A stretch of DNA of 24,647 nucleotides from JBDIBA01 sp039812705 (lineage in GTDB: Bacteria; Actinomycetota; Acidimicrobiia; Acidimicrobiales; JBBSGY01). The notes below the pieces were generated by a model that was not told where the DNA came from, searched no databases, and saw only the letters and a program-made list of their open reading frames with translations. Where the stretch lies: the NCBI GenBank assembly GCA_039812705.1, contig JBDIBA010000026.1:1-24647 (forward strand), written 5' to 3'. Positions 7,005 to 14,684 of this stretch are shown one piece after another. The position numbers were made by a program, and so were the translations under genes. The stretch's first letter is position 1, and each line of letters starts with the position of its first letter.

Positions 7005-9410
7005 ATGAACGCACCTTCTTCGGTTGCTGACGCAGGACACGTTTCTGACTGCACGGCGATAGTCGCCGCTCTCAACAGCGAAGAAACAATCAAGTCCACC
7101 GTTGTCGCATTGAAGCGCAGCGGTGTTGAGACGGTGGTTGTTGTCGATGACGGTTCAGTTGATGCAACTTCTGTCGAAGCGCAAGCTGGCGGGGCAGTTG
7201 TGTTGGTGAATGGCTTCAACCGCGGCAAGGGCTATTCAATCTCGCGAGCAGTTGAACAGTTCCCTGCAGACCGCTACTTGCTGGTCGATGCCGACACCGG
7301 TGACTCTGCGTCGCATGCGGTAAGCCTGCTGGATCTTGTCGAACAAGACAAGGCGGACCTTGTTGTGGGTGTGCTTCCATCGGCAGCAGGCCGGGGCGGG
7401 TTCGGGTTTGTGAAGCGGTTTGCGATTCGTGGCATTGAACGCGCGTGCGGACTGCGCGTAACGGCACCCCTCTCTGGGCAGCGTGCGGTTCGCGGCGCGC
7501 TGCTGCGTGACATTGCGTTGGAAAACCGTTTTGGCGTTGAAGTTGCCATGACCATCGACGCCAAGCGCGCGAACGCGCGAGTTGTTGAAATCCCTGTTGC
7601 AATGGAGCATCGACACACGGGCAGAAAGCTGTCTGGGTTTGTTCACCGAGGTCGTCAAGGTTTGCAGATTGCCAAGGCGCTTTACCCGCGGATCGTTTCG
7701 CCGACTCTGCGGGCGGGTGTGGTTGGGCTGACGCTGCTGGCTGTATTTGCCGTTATTGGACTGAGCGCACTTCATTCGAATCGACCAAGTGGCAATGCCT
7801 TTGCAATTTCGCCAACTGCAACCGTCGTCATTGTGCGCGACTTGACCTGGTCCGAGATCGATAAGAGCAATCCATCTCTTGTTGGGATTTGGGGATCGGT
7901 TGTCGCGCTGCAGAACTCCCCGGCGATAACCGGAACCGAACAAGAAGGTCCGCAGTCTGCTCGTGTTGTTGACAGTTGGGCAGAGGCTCTTGAAATTGCC
8001 AAGACAAGCAAAGCCTTTGTCGTAATTGGTGCCGATGACGCGGCAGTCTCGACAGGTGGTGTGCGTCCGCTGTTTGTTTCACACGCAGCGGCAGGCGGCG
8101 GCCAGGGCTTAATCCAATCGGCCGAGACGCATCGCGACGGCTTTGCATTGCGTGCAGACGTGCTGGAATCCGTCAGCTCTAAAGAGCCCGTGGTGACGCC
8201 GTATGAACCAATGGAAACAGGAAAAGCGTATGAAGCGGCAAGCAAGACCGCAGTGGGGCTTCAACGCGGTCTTGCAGTCAGACCACTGGCAATTGGCGCA
8301 TTCGGAATCTTTGCGTTGATCAACTTCTCGCTATTGGTTCGCGGGTTGTGGCGCACTCGCAAAGCGAGCGATTTGTCGGATCGTGAAACTGCACGCGGAG
8401 TTGTTGGGAAAAAGTCATCGATTGCACTGCTCGCAATGGCTACGTATCCATGCGTGTGCCTGTTGAGCAACGCCTTGTTTCAGCGCGTCGCGTTCGACAC
8501 AAACAATCAAACAGCTTTGGTCCTGATCGTTGCGCTGATGGTTGCTGCATCTGTTGGCGCGGCGATGTTGATCAAGCGATTGTCGTCTAGTTCGTGGTCG
8601 GCGTTGCGTTGGGTAATGGCTGCATCCATTGTCGTCATCTGTGTCGATTTACTGACGGGTGCGAAGCTGCAGTTTGGCGGAGTCCTTGGTTCTGACCCTG
8701 CTCTCGGGCGCTTCTATGGAATGGGCAATCCCGTTGCGGTCATCTTGCTGACAGCTGTGATTTTCAGCATTGTTGCTGCCGTTGAGGCCACGCCTCGCAA
8801 GGCCGAAGCTCTGCTGGTTGGTGCTGGAGCCTTTACGGCAATTGGCGCAATCGCCGCACTGCCCGGCCTTGGCTCAGACGTGGGAAGCCTGATCGTCTTT
8901 CCCTTGGTCGGCCTCGCGGTGGCGTTTTTCCAGACAAAGAGGGTCACTTCTCCGCGCGCCAGGGTCGCAGCAGTTGCAGCAGCCATTGCGGTGATTGCGA
9001 TGGTCGTTGCGGTCGCAGTAATTGATTCTTTGCGGCCGGTCGACGAACAGACTCATCTGGGCAGGCTGTTGAGTGGTTCTGGAGCGGACGGAACACCGTT
9101 GTTGGAGATTGCGTGGCGAAAGATTGAGCGCAACGTCTTTGACTATCTGTTCCCGTTGAGCCCGCTCCTTGTGGTCGCTGTTTTTATGGCCTTTGTCGCT
9201 GTTTGGAAGACCAATTTCGCGGCCCGATTGCTTGCCACTAAATCGCCAGCTCGCGCCGGTACACTCGCAGCAATGGGTGGGGCACTAGCTATGTATGCCG
9301 CGAATGATTCGGGCGTCGTAGTGTTGGCCCTCGTCGGAGTTTTCCTAATTCCATTCGTCCTGTTCCAAGGAATCCAGGCTTTGGGACCTGTGGAGGTAAG
9401 TAAGAAGTGA
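7005..9410 (+). CDS. Family 2 glycosyltransferase fused to a polytopic membrane protein
   Basis: Residues 15-230 are a family 2 glycosyltransferase domain: VVVVDDGSVDAT (43-54), then YLLVDADTGD (91-100) with the DxD at 95-97, a SGQRAVRG segment (157-164), and FGVEVAMTIDAKRANARVVEIPV (176-198), as in polyprenyl-phosphate glycosyltransferases. A membrane span at about 234-257 leads to a region of some 160 residues expected outside the membrane (TATVVIVRDLTWSEI), which resembles a shortened alkaline phosphatase-like domain. From about 422 there are roughly eight hydrophobic spans carrying conserved-looking polar motifs: GRFYGMGNP (568-576), GLGSDVGS (621-628) and ANDSGVVV (766-773). I recall similar stand-alone membrane proteins in actinobacteria. 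ATG 7005 is three bases after steB; the stop overlaps the next gene (GTGA). The acceptor and sugar are unknown. Confidence 0.7.
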   Translation: MNAPSSVADAGHVSDCTAIVAALNSEETIKSTVVALKRSGVETVVVVDDGSVDATSVEAQAGGAVVLVNGFNRGKGYSISRAVEQFPADRYLLVDADTGDSASHAVSLLDLVEQDKADLVVGVLPSAAGRGGFGFVKRFAIRGIERACGLRVTAPLSGQRAVRGALLRDIALENRFGVEVAMTIDAKRANARVVEIPVAMEHRHTGRKLSGFVHRGRQGLQIAKALYPRIVSPTLRAGVVGLTLLAVFAVIGLSALHSNRPSGNAFAISPTATVVIVRDLTWSEIDKSNPSLVGIWGSVVALQNSPAITGTEQEGPQSARVVDSWAEALEIAKTSKAFVVIGADDAAVSTGGVRPLFVSHAAAGGGQGLIQSAETHRDGFALRADVLESVSSKEPVVTPYEPMETGKAYEAASKTAVGLQRGLAVRPLAIGAFGIFALINFSLLVRGLWRTRKASDLSDRETARGVVGKKSSIALLAMATYPCVCLLSNALFQRVAFDTNNQTALVLIVALMVAASVGAAMLIKRLSSSSWSALRWVMAASIVVICVDLLTGAKLQFGGVLGSDPALGRFYGMGNPVAVILLTAVIFSIVAAVEATPRKAEALLVGAGAFTAIGAIAALPGLGSDVGSLIVFPLVGLAVAFFQTKRVTSPRARVAAVAAAIAVIAMVVAVAVIDSLRPVDEQTHLGRLLSGSGADGTPLLEIAWRKIERNVFDYLFPLSPLLVVAVFMAFVAVWKTNFAARLLATKSPARAGTLAAMGGALAMYAANDSGVVVLALVGVFLIPFVLFQGIQALGPVEVSKK

Positions 9411-10828
9411 ACGTACTTTTGGCCGCTTTGGTCGGTTTTCTGGCTGGTCGCATGCTTTGGCTGGCAATGAAGGGCTCTTGGGCAACCTCGACACTGGTGC
9501 GCAAGAACTATCGCGGCGTCGATGTGCCGACGGCGGCCGGCCTTGTCCTGTGCTTTGCGCTGTTGTCCGTTGAAGGTCTGCGAGCCATCTTTGGTGCGCT
9601 CGGCATGGGCGAAGGCAGCGGCTTTTCACCCATGCGCGCGGCTGCTCTGGTTGTCGTCCTGGGCTTTGCGCTGCTTGGGCTGTTTGATGATCTGACCGGT
9701 GGCGACGACGCTCGTGGCTTGCGTGGTCACCTGCAGGCACTCGCAAAGGGTCAAATGACCAGCGGAATCATCAAGATGATCGGCGGAATCGCCGTTGGTT
9801 TCGTAGGTGCGTCTTTCTTGGGTGCAGAAAGCCTTGGCGGCCTCCTTCTCGATGCGGCCGTGATTGCCTTGGCCGCAAACATTGGCAACCTGTTTGACCG
9901 CCGACCGGGTCGCGCGATCAAGGTTGGCCTTCTCGGTTTCCTGATTCCTGCCGTGCTTCTTGGCTTGCCTGGAGAAATGCTGGCCCCGGCAATCGTCGTC
10001 GGTGCTGCGGCAGCCATCTTGCTTGACGACCTGCACGAACGCCTGATGATTGGCGACACGGGCGCTAACGCTCTTGGTGCTGCTGTTGGTTTGGGTATCG
10101 TCGGGGCAACAGGAACTTCGGGTACAGGCATTGCGCTTGTTCTGTTGATCATCCTTACGTTGGTCGGCGAGTTCTTGTCCTTCACCAAACTGTTCGAATC
10201 TATTGGACCGCTTCGTGCATTTGACCAGCTGGGTACGAAGCGTGCGGCTCGCCAAGGGTCCAACAAGTCTCAGCCCGAAGGGCCGTCTGCCGCCGGTGGC
10301 GCCGTTCCACCTGCTGCGCCTGAGTCCGCGCCGGTAACTGAGCCGACTCAGGACCGGAGCCAGGTGGACAACGTTGAAACCGCAGCTGCTCCCAGCTTTG
10401 GGGACTCTGTAAATCACCAGGCGGAATGGCCAGAGCTTCTTCGCGATGATGTTCCCGGAGCAGACACTCAGATTGACGACCTCGACGGCTCCGAAGTCAG
10501 CGACAGCGCAGATGACAATTACGGCTATGTCGCAGAGGATGAAATTATTGATTTGCGCGATAGCGAATCGGAAAGCGAACCAAATCGCGCTACTTTAGAT
10601 ACCGGTCATGTTGGTGCAACCTCTGGCGCGCGAATTCGCCGCGAACCTCGAACGAATTACTCCGCAACGCGCGGACAAGATTCGTGGACCACTGGACGTA
10701 GCTACGGTCGTTCCGCGGAACACAACGACGAGTTCGACGACTTGCCGGACTTTTCACCACGTTCTCGCACGACGCCTCGCGCTTCGCAAGACCGCTACCG
10801 CAGCCCATTTGACGACAAAGACGTCTAA
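9407..10828 (+). CDS. MraY/WecA-like glycosyltransferase 4 protein with long disordered acidic tail
   Basis: The first 280 residues resemble the MraY/WecA superfamily, which transfers sugar-1-phosphate to polyprenyl phosphate in the membrane. Visible are NYRGVDVPTAAG (34-45), DDLTGGDDARGLRGHL (94-109) with the paired aspartates, AANIGNLFDRRPGRAIK (156-172) where MraY has its NLTDGLDGL stretch, and MIGDTGANALGA (214-225). Hydrophobic spans occur throughout. Residues 283-473 form a low-complexity tail: Pro/Ala/Glu-rich, then strongly acidic (about 345-395), then rich in Arg, Ser and Tyr. Such a tail is unusual for the family. GTG 9407 overlaps the previous stop by four bases. A role in lipid-linked glycan assembly with the upstream protein is inferred; the exact substrate is unknown. 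Confidence 0.75.
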   Translation: MNVLLAALVGFLAGRMLWLAMKGSWATSTLVRKNYRGVDVPTAAGLVLCFALLSVEGLRAIFGALGMGEGSGFSPMRAAALVVVLGFALLGLFDDLTGGDDARGLRGHLQALAKGQMTSGIIKMIGGIAVGFVGASFLGAESLGGLLLDAAVIALAANIGNLFDRRPGRAIKVGLLGFLIPAVLLGLPGEMLAPAIVVGAAAAILLDDLHERLMIGDTGANALGAAVGLGIVGATGTSGTGIALVLLIILTLVGEFLSFTKLFESIGPLRAFDQLGTKRAARQGSNKSQPEGPSAAGGAVPPAAPESAPVTEPTQDRSQVDNVETAAAPSFGDSVNHQAEWPELLRDDVPGADTQIDDLDGSEVSDSADDNYGYVAEDEIIDLRDSESESEPNRATLDTGHVGATSGARIRREPRTNYSATRGQDSWTTGRSYGRSAEHNDEFDDLPDFSPRSRTTPRASQDRYRSPFDDKDV

Positions 10829-10852
10829 ACCCGAAACGAGGTTCGCCAGGTC

Positions 10853-12511
10853 ATGACGAAGCACATATTCGTGACCGGGGGTGTTGTTTCCTCGCTCGGT
10901 AAGGGTCTAACGGCATCGTCGCTTGGGCGTTTGTTGAAGTGTCGTGGTCTCAAGGTTCGGATGCAGAAGCTTGACCCTTACTTGAACGTCGACCCGGGCA
11001 CCATGAACCCGTTTGAGCACGGCGAGGTTTTTGTTACCGAAGACGGTGGCGAAACAGACCTCGACCTGGGTCACTATGAGCGGTTCACCAATGTCGCTTT
11101 GGACCGCGCTTCCAATGCAACCACTGGTTCGATCTATTCGACGGTGATTGCCAAGGAACGTCGAGGCGATTACTTGGGCTCCACGGTTCAAGTCATTCCT
11201 CACATCACTGACGAAATCAAAGAACGCATTTCGTCAATCACGGGCGACGATGTTGATGTCTTGATCACCGAGGTTGGCGGAACCGTTGGCGACATCGAGA
11301 TCCTCCCGTTCTTGGAAGCCATTCGTCAGTTCCGTCTCGATGTTGGTCGCGACAATGTTTGCCTGGTGCACGTGACCCTTGTTCCGTACATGGGGCCAAG
11401 TGCAGAACAAAAGACCAAGCCGACTCAGCACTCGGTTACGGAATTGCGCAGTCGTGGCTTGTCGCCCGACGTGATTGTTTGTCGCAGCGAGAACGCATTG
11501 GATGCCAAGGTCAAGGCAAAGATTTCCAACCTTTGTGACGTCTCAATTGAAGGTGTTGTCAACGCCGTTGACGCCAGCAACCTCTATGAGATTCCGCTCA
11601 ACATGCACAATGAGGGCCTCGACTCTGTTGTTTGCGATGTGCTGCGCATTGATCGTCAGGCAAACGAAATTGACCTAACGCACTGGAAGCAACTGGTGCA
11701 ACGCGTTTCCAATCTTGGTCGCTCCGTGAAGGTCGGCATCATTGGTAAGTACATCAATCTGCCCGACGCCTACCTCTCTGTTGCCGAGTCACTTCGCCAT
11801 GGTGGATACGAGAACAACGTGGCAATTGATTTGCAGTGGATCTCCTCTGAGGACATCACGCCTGAGACGGTTGGACGGCTGCTTGATCCACTTGACGCTG
11901 TTGTGCTGCCGGGTGGGTTTGGAAACCGTGGTGTCGAGGGCAAGGTCATTGCGGCCGACTACACCCGCGCGAACGAGATTCCGACGCTGGGTATTTGCCT
12001 CGGGTTGCAAGTAATGACCATTGCTTACGCTCGCAACGTTGCTGGAATGCAAGATGCCGACAGCCGCGAGTTCGATCCCAAGTCCAAGCACTTGGTGATT
12101 GACCTAATGGATGCTCAGCGCAATGTTGTCGAACTTGGCGGAACGATGCGCCTTGGTGCATACGACGCCGTGTTGGCTGCAGGTTCAAAGGTTCGTGAGA
12201 TTTATGGAACCGACAAGGTCTCTGAGCGTCACCGTCACCGCTACGAGTTCAGTCCGCTTTTCCGTGAACGGCTCGAAGCAGCTGGCCTTGTGTGTTCAGG
12301 TACGTCGCCCGATGGCGAGTTGGTCGAGTTCGTAGAGGTCGCCAACCATCCTTACTGGATTGGTACTCAGGCTCACCCTGAGTTCAAGAGCCGTCCAGAT
12401 CACGCTCATCCACTGTTTGCTGGGTTGATCGAAGCGGCGGCCGCGCGCAACGAGGGTCGCAACCCACGGGTGTTTATCGATGCGGACGAGCGTCGCAGCA
12501 TTGCGCTTTAG
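10853..12511 (+). CDS. pyrG: CTP synthase
   Basis: This enzyme aminates UTP to CTP with ATP and glutamine, the last step of pyrimidine nucleotide synthesis. The synthetase domain (about 1-270) opens with KHIFVTGGVVSSLGKGLTA and contains KLDPYLNVDPGTM (39-51) and EVGGTVGDIE (140-149). The glutaminase domain has LPGGFG (352-357), the nucleophile Cys382 in GICLGLQ, and His508/Glu510 in TQAHPEF. The 552-residue length is typical. ATG 10853 follows the previous gene by 24 bases, with GAGG at 10838-10841 as a modest ribosome site. In M. tuberculosis pyrG also follows the steA-mctB pair, there directly. Confidence 0.99.
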   Translation: MTKHIFVTGGVVSSLGKGLTASSLGRLLKCRGLKVRMQKLDPYLNVDPGTMNPFEHGEVFVTEDGGETDLDLGHYERFTNVALDRASNATTGSIYSTVIAKERRGDYLGSTVQVIPHITDEIKERISSITGDDVDVLITEVGGTVGDIEILPFLEAIRQFRLDVGRDNVCLVHVTLVPYMGPSAEQKTKPTQHSVTELRSRGLSPDVIVCRSENALDAKVKAKISNLCDVSIEGVVNAVDASNLYEIPLNMHNEGLDSVVCDVLRIDRQANEIDLTHWKQLVQRVSNLGRSVKVGIIGKYINLPDAYLSVAESLRHGGYENNVAIDLQWISSEDITPETVGRLLDPLDAVVLPGGFGNRGVEGKVIAADYTRANEIPTLGICLGLQVMTIAYARNVAGMQDADSREFDPKSKHLVIDLMDAQRNVVELGGTMRLGAYDAVLAAGSKVREIYGTDKVSERHRHRYEFSPLFRERLEAAGLVCSGTSPDGELVEFVEVANHPYWIGTQAHPEFKSRPDHAHPLFAGLIEAAAARNEGRNPRVFIDADERRSIAL

Positions 12512-12538
12512 CGGGGCTCTCATGAATCGACAGCATCG

Positions 12539-13270
12539 ATGAACCGCGATCGCGCCATTGTCATCGGCGTGTTTGCGGCGCTGTTACTTCTTGCTAATCG
12601 AACGGGAAGCCTTGGCAGCGATTTCTTCTCGATTGAAACGCTGATGTATTTGGTGGCACTTGTGCCGTCGATTGTCTTGCATGAAGTCAGTCATGGCTGG
12701 GTGGCAAACAAGTTTGGAGACCCGACGGCCAAGCTTGCTGGCCGCTTGACACTGAATCCCATTCGCCACATTGACCCGGTGGGTACCGTCATTGTTCCAA
12801 TGGTCTTGTTGTTAATCGGTGCGCCGGCATTTGGCTGGGCGAAGCCCGTGCCGGTGAACGTGTCTCAGATGTCTCGCAACCGCCAGGTGATGGTTTCGTT
12901 GGTGGGTCCGTTTACGAACATCTTGTTGAGCCTTGTCGCAACGCTTGCCATTGCGGCGAGCATTAAGGGTTTTGGTTCCGCGGGTTCGTGGGCAGTTGAT
13001 CTGTTCGTGACGTTCGGAGTTGTCAACGTTGCACTTGCGGTATTCAACTTGATTCCCGTGCCGCCTTTGGATGGTTCGGCCATTGTGGAGCGCTTTATTC
13101 CGAAGTCGAAGCTGTCGGCGTATTTCAGATTCCGCGACAAGTCGATTTGGGTTGTGATGATTGTCGTCGTTGTTTTGCAGATGCAGTTCGGAATCATTGG
13201 AAGACTGATCGTGCCCTTCCAGGAGTGGTGGCTAGATCTGACGAAGCTTGTTGTGGGAGGCGTTGCATAG
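12539..13270 (+). CDS. Site-2 protease family (M50) intramembrane zinc metalloprotease
   Basis: This is a compact 243-residue M50 protease of the short RseP/SpoIVFB-like type without a PDZ domain. The zinc motif is HEVSH (48-52) within a first hydrophobic span, and the third ligand is expected in NLIPVPPLDGS (170-180, Asp178). Around five hydrophobic spans are visible, at about 7-22, 33-55, 82-98, 117-142 and 155-172, with another near 203-223. Such enzymes cleave membrane-embedded substrates, often regulatory; the substrate here is unknown. The ATG at 12539 lies 27 bases after pyrG and overlaps the stop of a six-codon ATG reading frame (12522-12542). The stop shares one base with the start of the HD-domain gene. 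Confidence 0.9.
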   Translation: MNRDRAIVIGVFAALLLLANRTGSLGSDFFSIETLMYLVALVPSIVLHEVSHGWVANKFGDPTAKLAGRLTLNPIRHIDPVGTVIVPMVLLLIGAPAFGWAKPVPVNVSQMSRNRQVMVSLVGPFTNILLSLVATLAIAASIKGFGSAGSWAVDLFVTFGVVNVALAVFNLIPVPPLDGSAIVERFIPKSKLSAYFRFRDKSIWVVMIVVVVLQMQFGIIGRLIVPFQEWWLDLTKLVVGGVA

Positions 13271-13782
13271 TGGCTGCACATTTGATTAAGCGTTTTTTCA
13301 CCTCGCTATTTGCGCGCGACCTCAATGAAGAGGAGCGCACGTGGTTGTTTGCCCATCTCAATGTGGGTGAGCGAGACCTCTGGGAGCGATTCGAGCGTGC
13401 AGACCGCCGTCACTCGTACCAAGTCGCCAAGAGGGCTGAAAAGTTCTTTGGCGATGACGCAACCCCGGTGGTCATTGCGGCCGCGGCCCTTCACGACATC
13501 GGCAAGATCGAGGTTAAGGCCGGCGTGTTCCTGCGGGTCCTGGCAACCCTTGCTTCAACGACGGGAAGCGAGGCGCAGGTTTATTCGTGGTCACAAGAGC
13601 CGGGCTGGTTGGGCCGCGCAGGGCGCTATTTGCGCAGTCACGAACTTGCCGAAGAACACCTGGTAGCGGCCGGTTCAGATCCCTTGGTGGTCGCCTGGGC
13701 AAGGGAGCACGAGCTTGCGCCTTCTCGTTGGACCATTCCGCGGGAGGTTGGAGCCATCCTCAAGCGCGCCGACGACATCTAG
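13270..13782 (+). CDS. HD-domain protein, putative phosphohydrolase
   Basis: The 170-residue protein has the metal-binding pattern of the HD superfamily: His48 in RRHSY, the central His75-Asp76 in ALHDIGKIE, a later histidine in RSHELAEEHL (His124 or His130), His147 in REHEL, and a final Asp in RADDI at the C-terminus. HD proteins hydrolyse phosphate esters such as nucleotides or cyclic nucleotides; the substrate here is not known. GTG 13270 is chosen because it shares its G with the protease stop (TAGTG), the N-terminal helix begins there, and the open frame upstream lies inside the protease gene. It sits between the protease gene and scpA, and a 73-bp gap with a hairpin follows. Confidence 0.8.
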   Translation: MAAHLIKRFFTSLFARDLNEEERTWLFAHLNVGERDLWERFERADRRHSYQVAKRAEKFFGDDATPVVIAAAALHDIGKIEVKAGVFLRVLATLASTTGSEAQVYSWSQEPGWLGRAGRYLRSHELAEEHLVAAGSDPLVVAWAREHELAPSRWTIPREVGAILKRADDI

Positions 13783-13787
13783 CTAGC

Positions 13788-13814
13788 CGACTTCGGCGCC
13801 AAAAGCCGAGGTCG
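13788..13814 (+). other. Hairpin in the gap before scpA
   Basis: CGACTTCGGC (13788-13797) pairs with GCCGAGGTCG (13805-13814) over ten positions including one G-U pair, leaving a seven-base loop. No T-run follows, so it is not a standard intrinsic terminator. It may be an mRNA stability or processing element, or chance. This 73-bp gap is the largest in the eighteen-gene run, so it could also hold an internal promoter, although I see no clear -35/-10 pair. Confidence 0.4.
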
Positions 13815-13855
13815 AAAGCGCGACGGGCAACCGGGCGCCCACTACGATCCACGGA

Positions 13856-14677
13856 ATGGGTTTTGAGGTGCGTACCCCCGTCTTCGAGGGGCCGCTTGAC
13901 GTCTTGCTGCGCTTGATCACCAAGCAGCAGGTCGAGCTGTACGAGGTTTCCATTGCCACAATCGTCGATGGCTTCCTCGCGCACATGGACCAAATGGAAA
14001 AGGACGCCGAAGCCCACGGCATTCGTCTCGACCTGGAACTAACCACGGAGTTCTTGCTGATTGCCTCCACTCTTGTTGAGCTGAAAGCGCGGCGGTTACT
14101 TCCGGGTCGCGAAGACGTGGATCTTGACGAAGAGTTGGCGCTTTGGGAAGAGCGAGACATCTTGTTGTCTCGCTTGGTTGAGGCAAAAACCTTCAAAGAT
14201 GCAGCGCGCGCATTGCTGGAATTGGAGGAAAACGCCAAGGTCAGCTATCCGCGCACTGCCGGCATGGAAGACCACTTCATGAAGCTCAGTCCAGATCCGC
14301 TTGAAAACACGAGCGCTGACAGGTTGCGCGCGGCGTTCATGAAGGCCATGGCACCCAAGGAGCCCGAACCAACCGTTGACCTTCATCATGTGACCAACGT
14401 TCGCATGACGGTTGTCGACGCCATTGAATTGATGGCCATCAAACTCAGTTCCGAACCCGTTAAGTCTTTTGCGCAATTGACGTGCGACCTGGAGCACAAG
14501 GTCGAAGTGATTGTTCACTTTCTGGCGGTGCTTGAGCTCTATAAGCAAGGCCGGGTTGAGATTGATCAAACAAAGACTTTCGGAACCCTCAACGTCATGT
14601 GGAACTCCCAAGCTGACGACGAATCTTTCGTTGTCGATCTCGCAGAGCGCGTCTTGGTAGACGCTTACGAAGGCTGA
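13856..14677 (+). CDS. scpA: Segregation and condensation protein A (kleisin)
   Basis: ScpA is the kleisin subunit that, with ScpB, bridges the two heads of the SMC ATPase for chromosome condensation and segregation. The N-terminal signature VFEGPLDVLLRLI (9-21) is followed by VSIATIVDGFLAHM and TEFLLIASTLVELKARRLLP (about 63-83), which bind the SMC neck. The variable middle (about 125-190) is charged, and the C-terminal winged-helix segment (about 205-273) contains VIVHFLAVLELYKQGRVEI, which contacts the SMC head. The length of 273 is typical. The ATG at 13856 precedes the conserved start by only a few codons. scpB follows after seven bases. Confidence 0.96.
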   Translation: MGFEVRTPVFEGPLDVLLRLITKQQVELYEVSIATIVDGFLAHMDQMEKDAEAHGIRLDLELTTEFLLIASTLVELKARRLLPGREDVDLDEELALWEERDILLSRLVEAKTFKDAARALLELEENAKVSYPRTAGMEDHFMKLSPDPLENTSADRLRAAFMKAMAPKEPEPTVDLHHVTNVRMTVVDAIELMAIKLSSEPVKSFAQLTCDLEHKVEVIVHFLAVLELYKQGRVEIDQTKTFGTLNVMWNSQADDESFVVDLAERVLVDAYEG

Positions 14678-14684
14678 TTTATCA

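Noticed and set aside
13147..13269. N-terminal extension of the HD-domain frame
   Set aside because: It overlaps the protease gene and is Cys/Arg-rich; GTG 13270 shares a base with the protease stop and begins the plausible protein.
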